A DNA stretch of 64,000 nt. It comes from Bin87 sp964347975 (GTDB lineage: Bacteria; Chloroflexota; Dehalococcoidia; Lucifugimonadales; UBA3495). Shown here piece by piece: positions 33,965 through 41,972 of this stretch. Position 1 is the stretch's first letter. Every line of letters starts with the position of its first letter. The stretch lies in contig CAYGAY010000014.1 in the NCBI GenBank assembly GCA_964347975.1, positions 19,315-83,314 on the forward strand, given 5' to 3'. A model generated the notes under the pieces. That model saw nothing but the letters and a program-made list of their open reading frames with translations, was not told where the DNA came from and searched no databases. The position numbers and the translations under genes are program-made.

Positions 33965-35035
33965 ATGCCCGACCTCCTGATTACCGACGAGATTAAAGCC
34001 CTCATCGGGCTGGAAACGGAGCCGGAGCGCAACCGGTTCCCCATCAGCGCGGAGATGGCCTACGACGTGGCCGACGCCATCGAGGACTACAACCCGCTGT
34101 ACGTTGACCCCGACTACGCCGCGGCCAGCCGCTACGGGAACTTGCTTTGCCCGCCGCTGGCCGCGTGGAAGGACATCGCGCCGCCCATCGGATACTTCGG
34201 CGCGGGACAGGAATGGCACTTTGAGGTGCCGCTGCCCTTCAACAGCTACGGCCTCAACGGCGGCAGCGACTGGCAGTTTCTCGCGCCGGTTCGGGTGGGC
34301 GCCTGGATCACCCGGCAGTTCCGCATCCTGGACATCTTTGAGAAGCGGGGGCGCTCCGGCCCCCTGGTGTTCATCGTCCGGGAGGAAACCCAGACCGACC
34401 AGCACGGCCAGGAGCTGAGCCGGGCCCGCCGCGTCAGCATCCACCGCGCCCTGCCGGCCGGCGAGGAACCTACGGACGTGGCCCAGGTAGCCGATGACCT
34501 CTCCACCGTGGCCGTCGCGCCTCCCAACCCGGAGGTGATCCTGCCCAAGCCGGAGCCGGAGCCCAGCGTCCAGCGCTACTTCGAGGACGTATCCGTCGGC
34601 GACGACCTGCCGCCGGTGGTGAAGGGGCCGATGACCACTACCCACTTGATCCGCTGGGCCGCCGCCAACGGGAACTACGCCCGCATCCACTGGGACTTGC
34701 CCTTTGCCCAGCTCACTCAAGGCTTGCCCAACGTGGTGGTCAACGGCTCTCTGAAGAACCAGTACCTGGGACAACTGCTGCTGGACTTCGCCGGCGACGG
34801 CGGCTGGTTCAGACGGTTCTACGTGGAGCACCGGGGCATGGACTTCCCCGGCGACACCCTCATCGCCTCGGGCATCATCACCGGCAAACGGGAGGAGGGC
34901 GATTTCGGGCTGGTGGACTGCGCCGTGAACCTCAAGAACGACCGGGGCGGGCAGACCGCATCGGGCACGGCCACGGTGGCCCTGCCCAAGCGAGGGCAGA
35001 CGCTGCCGCTGGTGTGGGACGGGGAGCCTTGGTAA
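33965..35035 (+). CDS. Double-hotdog MaoC-type dehydratase (FAS1-like)
   Basis: 356 aa from the ATG with AAGGAG upstream (a GTG one codon earlier is possible). The N-terminal half is a MaoC_dehydrat_N hotdog (AIEDYNPLYVDPDYAAASRY, LCPPLAA) and the C-terminal half a second hotdog (THLIRWAAANGNYARIHWDL), a layout shared by mesaconyl-CoA or hydroxyacyl-CoA dehydratases. Candidate catalytic residues of the R-hydratase motif (D..N..H/Y-like) sit in DYNPLY and NGNYARIHWD. Stop overlaps the CoA transferase start (TAATG). Confidence 0.85.
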   Translation: MPDLLITDEIKALIGLETEPERNRFPISAEMAYDVADAIEDYNPLYVDPDYAAASRYGNLLCPPLAAWKDIAPPIGYFGAGQEWHFEVPLPFNSYGLNGGSDWQFLAPVRVGAWITRQFRILDIFEKRGRSGPLVFIVREETQTDQHGQELSRARRVSIHRALPAGEEPTDVAQVADDLSTVAVAPPNPEVILPKPEPEPSVQRYFEDVSVGDDLPPVVKGPMTTTHLIRWAAANGNYARIHWDLPFAQLTQGLPNVVVNGSLKNQYLGQLLLDFAGDGGWFRRFYVEHRGMDFPGDTLIASGIITGKREEGDFGLVDCAVNLKNDRGGQTASGTATVALPKRGQTLPLVWDGEPW

Positions 35036-36243
35036 TGACCGGCATTCTCGATGGGGTGCGGGCGCTGGAGCTGGGCGGCCACGTTTCCGCTCCCTTCTGC
35101 GCGCGGCTGCTGGCCGACTACGGCGCGGACGTCATCAAGATCGAGCCGCCGGGCGTGGGCGACGCGGCTCGCTCCATGGGGCCTTTCGCCGGCGACGCCC
35201 CCCATCCCGACAAAAGCATCCCCTTCCTGTACCTCAACACCAACAAGCGGGGCATCACCCTGGATCCCGCCACCACTGCCGGCGCCGGGGTCTTGGCGGA
35301 GTTGCTGGAAACCGCCGACGTTCTGGTGGAGAACTACCCGCCCCACGACCGGCCGGCGTCATGCCTGGAACTCGGGCAGCTGGCTGAGCAATACCCTCAC
35401 CTGATCATCACGTCGATCACTCCCTTCGGGCAAACCGGGCCCTACCGCGACTTCGCGGCCACCGACATCGTAACCACCGCCATCAGCGGGTTGATGTACC
35501 ACTCCGGCGACTCCGACCGGGAACCGCTGCGCAACGCGCTGCGCCAGTCCTTCTACGTGGCGGGCATTAACGGCGCGGTGGCGACCACGGCGGCGCTGTT
35601 CCAGCGTCTCTTCACGGGAATGGGCCAGAGCATCGACGTTTCTACGGTGGAATGCCTGGCGTCGCATCTGGTGCAGGCGGTGCCCTACTATAGCTACATG
35701 GGGGCCATCAAGGGACGCCGGCCGGTGCGGGGTTCCGGTTTCGAGGAGCTTATGCCGGCGCGGGACGGCTACGTGATACCATCGGTGCAGGGTTCCCAGC
35801 CCTGGAGCGCGGTGGCGGAGCTGATCGGCGTGCCGGAGTTGCAGGACGAGCGGTTCGCCTCCGGTTCAGGGCGCATCGAGTTCGGCGAGGAGATCCACGA
35901 CCTGCTCATCAAGGGCCTGGCCCAGTGGGATCGCAAGGCGCTGCACCAGGCATCGGGCGAGCGCCGGCTGGTCTTCGGCATGGCCCAGGACGCCGGCGAC
36001 CTCAACGAATGCCCCCACCTGCGGGAGCGCGATTTCTTCCGCATGGTGGACCACCCCGTCGCCGGACCGGCGCACTACCCCGGCATGGGGCCGCGCCTGT
36101 CTGGCCCGGACTTTTTGCCAATCGAGTACGCGGTGCGGCGGCCGGCTCCGTTGCTGGGTCAGCACAACGGGGAGATCTACGGCGACGAGCTGGGACGTTC
36201 CGCCAGCGAGCTGGCCCAACTGCGGGCGTTGGGGGCGATATGA
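35035..36243 (+). CDS. CoA transferase family III, subunit 1
   Basis: 402 aa from MTGILDGVRALELGG. Class III (Frc/CaiB) layout: ALELGGHVSAPFCARLLADY, GADVIKIEPPG, LNTNKRGITLD, SITPFGQTGPY, and GMGQSIDVS. The position four before the Gly of the D-x3-G catalytic loop reads Phe (SFYVAG) in my alignment, so the aspartate may be missing. It overlaps subunit 2 by 4 nt. The pair may be a heteromer in which only one subunit is catalytic, as proposed for benzylsuccinate CoA transferase-type pairs. Confidence 0.88.
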   Translation: MTGILDGVRALELGGHVSAPFCARLLADYGADVIKIEPPGVGDAARSMGPFAGDAPHPDKSIPFLYLNTNKRGITLDPATTAGAGVLAELLETADVLVENYPPHDRPASCLELGQLAEQYPHLIITSITPFGQTGPYRDFAATDIVTTAISGLMYHSGDSDREPLRNALRQSFYVAGINGAVATTAALFQRLFTGMGQSIDVSTVECLASHLVQAVPYYSYMGAIKGRRPVRGSGFEELMPARDGYVIPSVQGSQPWSAVAELIGVPELQDERFASGSGRIEFGEEIHDLLIKGLAQWDRKALHQASGERRLVFGMAQDAGDLNECPHLRERDFFRMVDHPVAGPAHYPGMGPRLSGPDFLPIEYAVRRPAPLLGQHNGEIYGDELGRSASELAQLRALGAI

Positions 36244-37613
36244 CGCTGCCATTGCAAGGCATTCGCGTGGTGGACCTGAGCCGGGTGTTTGCCATGCCCT
36301 ACTGCGGGGCCTATCTGGCCGACCTGGGCGCTGAGGTCATCAAGGTGGACACCCACCACAACCAGTTTGTGGATACCACCCGCACTCTCAACGGGCCGTA
36401 TCCCGACAACGCGGCCGGAGAACTCTACTGGGAGCAGGGGGGAACCTTCCACACGCTGAACCGGAGCAAGCTGAGCGTGACGCTGGACCTGCGCTCGGCG
36501 GACGCGCTGGAAGTTCTGAAGCAACTGGTGTCGGTGTCGGACGTGGTGTTGGAGAACTTCACGCCTCGCGTCATGCGGCGGTTCAACCTGGACTACCCCA
36601 ACCTGAAGGCCGTCCGGCCCGACCTGATCATGGTATCCAACACAGGCTACGGGCACTCCGGCCCGTGGACGGACTTCGGCGCGATGGCGACGGCGTTGGA
36701 ACCGACCCACGGCACCGGGGCGTTCACGGGTTATCTGGACGTTGACGCCGACGGGCGCGCCTCGCCGGGCACGACGCCCAACAAGATCGCCAACTCCTAC
36801 ACCGATTTCCTGGCCAGCTGGACGGCGCAACTGGCGGTGCTGGCCAGTCTGTTCCACCGGGCCAGAACCGGGCGAGGAATGTGGATCGACCTGGCGATGT
36901 ACCAGGTGGGCGCGTCGTTCATGGGCGAGGGCCTGCTGGATTTCGCCTTCAACGGCCGCCGTACCCGGCGGATGGGCAACCGCCACGAAACCCGGTCGCC
37001 CCACGGCTGCTACCCCTGCCAGGGCAACGACCAGTGGGCCGTCATCGCCGTGCGCGACGATGCCGACTGGCAAGCCTTCTGCGCCGCGCTGGATCTGCCC
37101 GAGCTGGCGTTCGACCCCCGTTTCGCCGACCCGGTGACCCGACACCGCAACCAGGACGATCTGGACGCCATCATCTCAGGATGGACCGCCGCCCGCAGCA
37201 AGTACCAGGTTATGAAAGCCCTGCAAGACGCCGGCGTCCCGGCCGGCCCGGTGCTGGACGGCCGGGATCTGCTGCGGGACCCCCACTTCCGCCAGCGGGG
37301 GTATTTTGAGACGGTGGAGCATCCGCCGCAGACCGGCTTGGGACGGCGGGAGTACGTGAGCCGCGGCTGGCGGATGTCGGGCAACGAGGTGCGCATCCGC
37401 AAGTCGGCCCCGCTGCTGGGCGAGGACAACGAATGGGGGCTGTCCGGGTTGCTGGGACTCAGCGAGTCGCAGATTGCGGAGCTGGAAGCGGCAGACGCGG
37501 TGGGGCAGACGCTGACCGGCGCGCGAGTCCCATCTTCAGTGCCCCTGGACCGGCAGGTGCAACTGGGCTGGACGGTTGACTACGACCAGGGATACAAGGA
37601 GCTGCTGACGTGA
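36240..37613 (+). CDS. CoA transferase family III, subunit 2
   Basis: 457 aa. VVDLSRVFAMPYCGAYLADL, LNRSKLSVTLDL, VSNTGYGHSGPW, and RTGRGMWIDL are class III CoA transferase motifs. Here the catalytic-type Asp is kept (NSYTDFLASW). Starts inside the stop of subunit 1 (ATGA). With the MaoC dehydratase upstream, the operon would activate an acid by CoA transfer and then dehydrate or hydrate the acyl-CoA. Confidence 0.9.
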   Translation: MTLPLQGIRVVDLSRVFAMPYCGAYLADLGAEVIKVDTHHNQFVDTTRTLNGPYPDNAAGELYWEQGGTFHTLNRSKLSVTLDLRSADALEVLKQLVSVSDVVLENFTPRVMRRFNLDYPNLKAVRPDLIMVSNTGYGHSGPWTDFGAMATALEPTHGTGAFTGYLDVDADGRASPGTTPNKIANSYTDFLASWTAQLAVLASLFHRARTGRGMWIDLAMYQVGASFMGEGLLDFAFNGRRTRRMGNRHETRSPHGCYPCQGNDQWAVIAVRDDADWQAFCAALDLPELAFDPRFADPVTRHRNQDDLDAIISGWTAARSKYQVMKALQDAGVPAGPVLDGRDLLRDPHFRQRGYFETVEHPPQTGLGRREYVSRGWRMSGNEVRIRKSAPLLGEDNEWGLSGLLGLSESQIAELEAADAVGQTLTGARVPSSVPLDRQVQLGWTVDYDQGYKELLT

Positions 37614-37617
37614 TTTC

Positions 37618-37726
37618 GTCAGAATCAGGATTCTCGGGATTGAAGGATTTTCAGGATTGGACGCTCCCCTCTATCGGACGGCTTCAATCCAGCAAATCCT
37701 CTAATCTGGAAAACCCTGATTCTGAC
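37618..37726. repeat. Long imperfect palindrome with 12-bp ends
   Basis: GTCAGAATCAGG (37618-37629) and CCTGATTCTGAC (37715-37726) are perfect terminal inverted repeats. The inner arms (GGATTGAAGGAT-type versus ATCCTCTAATCT-type) pair imperfectly. It is a MITE- or terminator-like element between convergent operons. Confidence 0.65.
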
Positions 37727-37740
37727 AACACCGGCATTAT

Positions 37741-38667
37741 CTAATCGTCGGCGGCCACGGCCTCCGGTTCGGCCATGCGGTTGTCCACCAGATCCGCGCG
37801 GCGCGCGGCTCCGTCCAGCAGGCCCCAGCGCACCATCCAGTGGTAGGTGTCCTCGACTATCTCGTCAGTGTAGGGGGTGTTGTAGGAGTAGCGCAGGCGG
37901 GGGAGGTGGAAGTCTTCGGGAGTGATGCCGCCGTGCCGGGAGGCCACCGCGGCGAAGCGGGGTTCGTCGATGAGATAGTGGAGATACTTCCGCTTGTCGG
38001 CGTTGATGCGGTTCACCGCCTTGACGATGGCCCGGTTGATGGCGGCGAAGGTCTCCTCGTCCATGTTGTCGCTGGCGTTCTCCGCGCCCAGGTAATGACC
38101 CTCGCAGACGGCGCGGCAGCCCAGTTTTTCGGCCAGCGTGATCCACGGTTCCATCAGGGCCGCGGCGGCCACCTCGCCGTTCATCATGGCCTCGAACCGG
38201 AACTGGGGCGAACCGTAATGCGCCAGCTTCAGCTTTTCCTCGGGCAGATAGCCCGACAGCAGCCGCAGGGCGACGTAATGGGAACCGGCGTGGAACTGTA
38301 CCGCCACCGGCTTGTTGCCCAGGGTGCCGGGGTAATAGTGGGAAGAGTCGGGACGCACCATGATGGCCTGGGTAGCGACAGCGGAGCGCAGGGCGATGAT
38401 GCGGGCGCCCTGATTGCTTTCGTAGGCCCGACGGACCTGACCTTCCTCTCAAGCGCGGTAGATTGCTACCTGCGCTTCCTCAAAGGCCACGTGACCCAGG
38501 ATGGGATTGACGTCTTCCGGGTTTTCGGTGGGCGTGACCTTGCCGCTGTTAAGGGCCTGGACAAATTCCATGTCGATGCCCTCGGCTTCAAACAACCCCT
38601 CGTCCCTGGCAACCAGCCAGGGCAGGCTGAAAACCACGCCGCTGATTTCGCTGACCACTTTCTTCAT
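37741..38667 (-). CDS. NMT1/THI5-like substrate-binding protein, probable selenoprotein (in-frame TGA at 38449-38451)
   Basis: Read as one gene of 308 residues. ATG at 38667 (AGAGG upstream) opens MKKVVSEISGVVFSLPWLVA; at codon 73 the frame meets TGA (VAIYRA-TGA-EEGQVRRAYE) and continues in the same frame for 235 codons through HAGSHYVALRLLSG and AAALMEPWITLAEKLG to the C-terminus. The sequence reads as one periplasmic-binding-type domain with a TGA in a conserved-looking segment. A stem-loop sits 16 nt after the TGA. There is no signal peptide or lipobox, so it may be cytoplasmic. A TenA-type gene is close by, which suggests a thiamine-pyrimidine link. Confidence 0.72.
38424..38451 (-). promoter_or_regulatory. 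Candidate SECIS after the second TGA
   Basis: After TGA (38451-38449), 16 nt, then loop GTC (38432-38430) closed by AGGTCC (38438-38433) and GGGCCT (38429-38424), six pairs including one T-G. The loop begins with G. Spacing and loop composition fit bacterial SECIS rules, though the stem is short. Confidence 0.5.
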
Positions 38668-38821
38668 TGCTGCCGCCTCTTTGCGTTGAGATATTTAGCG
38701 CCGGGCAGTTTAGCAAGGCTGGCCGGCGGCGTCCATCGCGCAATGACGCGAATGCCAGCCGGGTTATTCAGCCGGTCGCCGCGTCATGCCAGTCGTGGCC
38801 GTGGATCGATGGATTGAGAAA

Positions 38822-39121
38822 TTAGCCCCCGGCCCGTTCCTTGAGTTTACGCAACTCCCGCTCCTCCATGCTGTGGAGCCACGACGACCCGGCGCGGGAC
38901 ATAAACACTCCCCAGGCGTGTACCGCCACCGCGATGCCCCAGCCGAGCAGCGGCCAGTAAAACCACAGGCTGCCCGGACTGGTGAGCAGGTTCACCGCCA
39001 GCAGGATGCTGTTGACCACCAGGTAGATGGCCAGGTGCCGGTAAAAGTCCAGCTTGGCGCGGGCCCGTTGCCGCGCCCGCAGCCGCAGTTCGTTTTCGTA
39101 GTTTTCCGGGGATTCCTGCAT
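38822..39121 (-). CDS. 2TM-domain small membrane protein
   Basis: 99 aa from MQESPENYENELRLRARQRA. A basic N-terminal helix is followed by two membrane segments (HLAIYLVVNSILLAVNLL and FYWPLLGWGIAVAVHAWGVF), then a cytoplasmic SMEERELRKL tail. This is the PF13239 2TM pattern. Function unknown; often beside histidine kinases, none here. It follows tenA by 11 nt. Confidence 0.8.
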   Translation of the reverse strand: MQESPENYENELRLRARQRARAKLDFYRHLAIYLVVNSILLAVNLLTSPGSLWFYWPLLGWGIAVAVHAWGVFMSRAGSSWLHSMEERELRKLKERAGG

Positions 39122-39132
39122 CGTTTCCTCAA

Positions 39133-39813
39133 TCAGTCGGCTTCGTCGGGCCAGCGGTGGCCGTGGTAGCAGGCTTCCCAGAACTGGTACTCGTAGCGCA
39201 GGGTAGTGCGGAAGATGCGTTCCAGGTTGGCGGCTTTGGCGGCGCTGGCCCGTTCGCCGGCGTCGTTGAGCCGCTGGGTGAACCAGGCCACTACGTCGGC
39301 CAGCACGTCGGGACTGTGGATGTCGATCCAGCCCTGATACACGGCGTTGTTGGGCTGGGCGCCGGCGTTGATGAGGCGGGCCGCCCAGTCCAGGTAGGTG
39401 CCTTCGGTAACGTAGAACAGGGCGATGAGGTCGTCGAAGTCGCCCTCCAGGGCGGTGCGCACCATGAAGTCGCCGAAGCCTTGAGTGACGGGATTGGCCG
39501 CGGTCTCCAGGTACTGCTCCGCCGTGACTCCCAGGTCGTGAAAGCCGTTGAGGAACAGGTCGTTCTCGGCGGACAGGAAGTTGCCGAGGAAACCGGCGAG
39601 TATCTTGCCGGCGTCGTAGTCGGGCGCGGCCTTGGCGATGGCGATGGAGGTGAGCTTTACCAGGTCCTTGCAGAACACGTAGTCCTGCCGGAAGTAGTTG
39701 CGGAACTTGGCAATGTCCAGGCTGCCGTCGCCCATTTCCAGCACGAAGGGATGGGTGACCATGGCTTCCCACTGGTCATGATACTTGGCGCGGAGGTCGT
39801 CAACCAGGGGCAT
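39133..39813 (-). CDS. TenA-family protein
   Basis: 226 aa from MPLVDDLRAKYHDQW. Helical TenA/thiaminase II fold: FRNYFRQDYVFCKDLVKL, ENDLFLNGF, and RYEYQFWEACYHG. The catalytic Cys of TenA (in a PC-type motif) is replaced: the region reads FYVTEGTYLDWA, so this belongs to the Cys-less TenA_E-like class. That class is linked with salvage of thiamine degradation products. An adjacent THI5-like binding protein gene supports thiamine-related work. Confidence 0.82.
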   Translation of the reverse strand: MPLVDDLRAKYHDQWEAMVTHPFVLEMGDGSLDIAKFRNYFRQDYVFCKDLVKLTSIAIAKAAPDYDAGKILAGFLGNFLSAENDLFLNGFHDLGVTAEQYLETAANPVTQGFGDFMVRTALEGDFDDLIALFYVTEGTYLDWAARLINAGAQPNNAVYQGWIDIHSPDVLADVVAWFTQRLNDAGERASAAKAANLERIFRTTLRYEYQFWEACYHGHRWPDEAD

Positions 39814-39832
39814 ATTATTTCTCCAGTAGATT

Positions 39833-39864
39833 GTCATTGCCAGGCAGCGTGGCAATCTCGTCTG
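39833..39864. repeat. Half copy of the GCAATCTC repeat
   Basis: GTCATTGCCAGGCAGCGTGG then CAATCTCGTC matches one arm of the elements at 18676-18764 and 54620-54723. It lies upstream of tenA. Confidence 0.5.
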
Positions 39865-39877
39865 GTTCGCCGACTCC

Positions 39878-40312
39878 TCAAACGGATTCGGCCAGGCAGC
39901 CGAAGAAGCGGTCCAGCATCCCCTTGGCCACGGAGCCCATCATCCGCTGGCCGACGCGGGCCACGGCGCCTCCCACCTGGCTGTCGGCGTCCACGTGAAC
40001 GGTGGTGCCGCCGTCGCCGGACGGCGTCAAGGTAATGGTAGATACCCCGCTGGCGAACCCCAGGTTGCCGGAGCCTTCAATGGCCATCCTGTAAGAATGG
40101 GGCGGGTTCAGGTCGGACAGCGCCACCGTGGCGGTGTACTGCCCGCTGATTGGCCCCACCCGCACGGCAACAGCGGCCCGGTAGCGGTCCGGCCCGTCCG
40201 GCTCGATGCTGCGGCAGCCGGGGATGCAGCCGGCCAGCACGTCGGGATTCATCAGCGCATCCCAAACCGCCTGGGGCGGCTTGGGAAAGTGGTAATCGGC
40301 GGAAAGTTCCAT
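39878..40312 (-). CDS. CoxG/SRPBCC-family protein
   Basis: 144 aa. MELSADYHFPKPPQAVWDAL then NPDVLAGCIPGCRSIE is the CoxG (carbon monoxide dehydrogenase subunit G) opening, a helix-grip lipid/hydrophobic-binding fold, and VGPISGQYTATVALSDLNP follows. Usually with molybdenum hydroxylase genes (coxLMS), none of which is here. A good stand-alone match; role unknown. Confidence 0.85.
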   Translation of the reverse strand: MELSADYHFPKPPQAVWDALMNPDVLAGCIPGCRSIEPDGPDRYRAAVAVRVGPISGQYTATVALSDLNPPHSYRMAIEGSGNLGFASGVSTITLTPSGDGGTTVHVDADSQVGGAVARVGQRMMGSVAKGMLDRFFGCLAESV

Positions 40313-40337
40313 GATGCAGGGGATTATAGCAGGTGAT

Positions 40338-40958
40338 TCAGCCGCCGTTCCTGGGCACGACTTTGCCCCGGCTTATCACGATGTCGGGACGGCTGAACAC
40401 GGCGGCATCCTTGAATCTGTTCGCCGGCTTGATGACACCGTAAGTATGTGTTCGCCCGCCGCCTTGCGGCCCGGCTCCACTGCCTTCATATTTCCAATCA
40501 GCTTGCTCCAGCCGGGCGATATGGACGCGCCACACGACAGCGTACTTGCCGGCTTCAATAGTTCTGGAAGGGTCAACCAGGTAGCGCAGAACACAGTACC
40601 ATCCCGGATGGTCGTAGTGCGCTTGCAATGCCCACGGGCGGATACTGGCCTTTATCTCCAAAGAATCATCCGGTGGCGGTGGGTCCGGCGCGCCGCGGCG
40701 TTTCAAGTCCGGAAATCGCTGTTGAGCCAAATCGGCATGGCGCGGTTTTTCATACACCGTGAGGGCGGAGAACGCTCTGGCCGCAAAAATACCAACCAAC
40801 GCGCTGAATACGTTTGCCTGCTCGAAATAAACGTCAACGAATTGCTCGACCTCGTTTTCTACCGACGCGACTACCCGATTGATGTGGTCGGCGGTCAGAC
40901 CGCGCGGCAGCGCAACGCGGCGGTTGAGCCATTGGCGGCGTTCAGCGCCCTCGGTCAA
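40338..40958 (-). CDS. Putative restriction endonuclease (PD-(D/E)XK)
   Basis: 206 aa. RFPDLKRRG (Asp84) then SLEIKAS (Glu101, Lys103) gives the PD-(D/E)XK triad. An N-terminal helix pair and a beta-rich C-terminus (YAVVWRVHIARLEQ) complete a small type II-like enzyme. It begins inside the stop of the adjacent methylase (4-nt overlap). The family is not one I can name; the R-M pairing is the main support. Confidence 0.7.
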   Translation of the reverse strand: MTEGAERRQWLNRRVALPRGLTADHINRVVASVENEVEQFVDVYFEQANVFSALVGIFAARAFSALTVYEKPRHADLAQQRFPDLKRRGAPDPPPPDDSLEIKASIRPWALQAHYDHPGWYCVLRYLVDPSRTIEAGKYAVVWRVHIARLEQADWKYEGSGAGPQGGGRTHTYGVIKPANRFKDAAVFSRPDIVISRGKVVPRNGG

Positions 40959-41938
40959 AGGGCCCTCGGTAAAAAGGGCCCTCGGTCAACTGGAAACTCC
41001 GTCAATTCCGCTACCGCCCGCCGCGCCAGCAGATAATACTCCTGGGACGATTCGACGCCGATAGCGTGGAGGCCCTCCGCCCTGGCCGCAGCGACGGTAG
41101 AACCGGAACCCATGAACGGGTCAAGTATCGTACCGTATCCCAGGGGGAGCGCAGCCCGCGCCAGTTGCCGCATCAATCGCTGTGGCTTGAGGGAAGGGTG
41201 GGGGGCTATTTCCCGTTCGGGTTTTGACGCCGGCGGGCAAATTATAACGTCCCAAAACGGTTGCTCATCGGAAATGCGGCGCAGTCCACCGACCCCCCAT
41301 CGCCGAAGATTGTCCTGAACCCGTCCTTCAAGCGGCTTGCGAAACAAGCCCCATGGCTCCCACCCGGAACGGGGCATTACCGATACGTCAGCAAATTCCT
41401 CATGCGCGCCCTTGGGCCGGTCGCCGCCTCTGAGGGTTTTGACTATGCGCACAATCTCGCCGCGTTTCTCGAAACCCGCTTCCAGCATCGGGCAGTACAC
41501 CAGATGCGACAATATCGGGGTTGTGGCGATGAAAACATGGGCCCCCGGCGCTAATACTCTGAACAAGCGCGTAGCCAGTCGTCGGAAGAACTTTTGCAAG
41601 TCGGCCGCGTCCTGCGTCGTAAGCACAGTGAACCGGGGTACCGGGGAACGAGCAGCGCCATCAAAACTGGGCGGCATCCGCCAGATACCGCCCGTTCCGG
41701 CGTCCCGCTTGGACAACTGGTCATCTCTGTACTCCACTAATCCGTATGGCGGGTCCGTAACCACGGCCTGGATTGAATTGGGCTCTGCGGATTCCAGCCA
41801 GTCGAAAGCATCCTGAAACACCAGATATTCGTCCGGGCCATATACCGTATCTGCCCAATTCACTACGCTTTGCCGGTCCCCCCCGGTCGAAATTGCCGGC
41901 GGTTTGTCAACAGGAATCATGGGCCGCTCCGCGCTCAA
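40955..41938 (-). CDS. DNA methyltransferase (N6-adenine/N4-cytosine) of R-M pair
   Basis: 327 aa. Catalytic motif TDPPYGL (61-67) precedes the SAM motif DPFMGSGST (273-281), the beta-class order. Middle region contains PSLKPQRLMRQLARA, the target-recognition and motif-X side. Overlaps the PD-(D/E)XK gene by 4 nt. Unlike the first methylase in the window, it has no zinc ribbons. The modified sequence is unknown. Confidence 0.85.
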   Translation of the reverse strand: MSAERPMIPVDKPPAISTGGDRQSVVNWADTVYGPDEYLVFQDAFDWLESAEPNSIQAVVTDPPYGLVEYRDDQLSKRDAGTGGIWRMPPSFDGAARSPVPRFTVLTTQDAADLQKFFRRLATRLFRVLAPGAHVFIATTPILSHLVYCPMLEAGFEKRGEIVRIVKTLRGGDRPKGAHEEFADVSVMPRSGWEPWGLFRKPLEGRVQDNLRRWGVGGLRRISDEQPFWDVIICPPASKPEREIAPHPSLKPQRLMRQLARAALPLGYGTILDPFMGSGSTVAAARAEGLHAIGVESSQEYYLLARRAVAELTEFPVDRGPFLPRAL

Positions 41939-41972
41939 ATTGACCGTATTATACCGGCGCGGCAGTTATCAA

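Noticed and set aside
29657..38667. TGA read as tryptophan (code 4) to explain the in-frame TGAs
   Set aside because: TGA ends many genes here at correct places, including overlapping starts (TGATG and ATGA).
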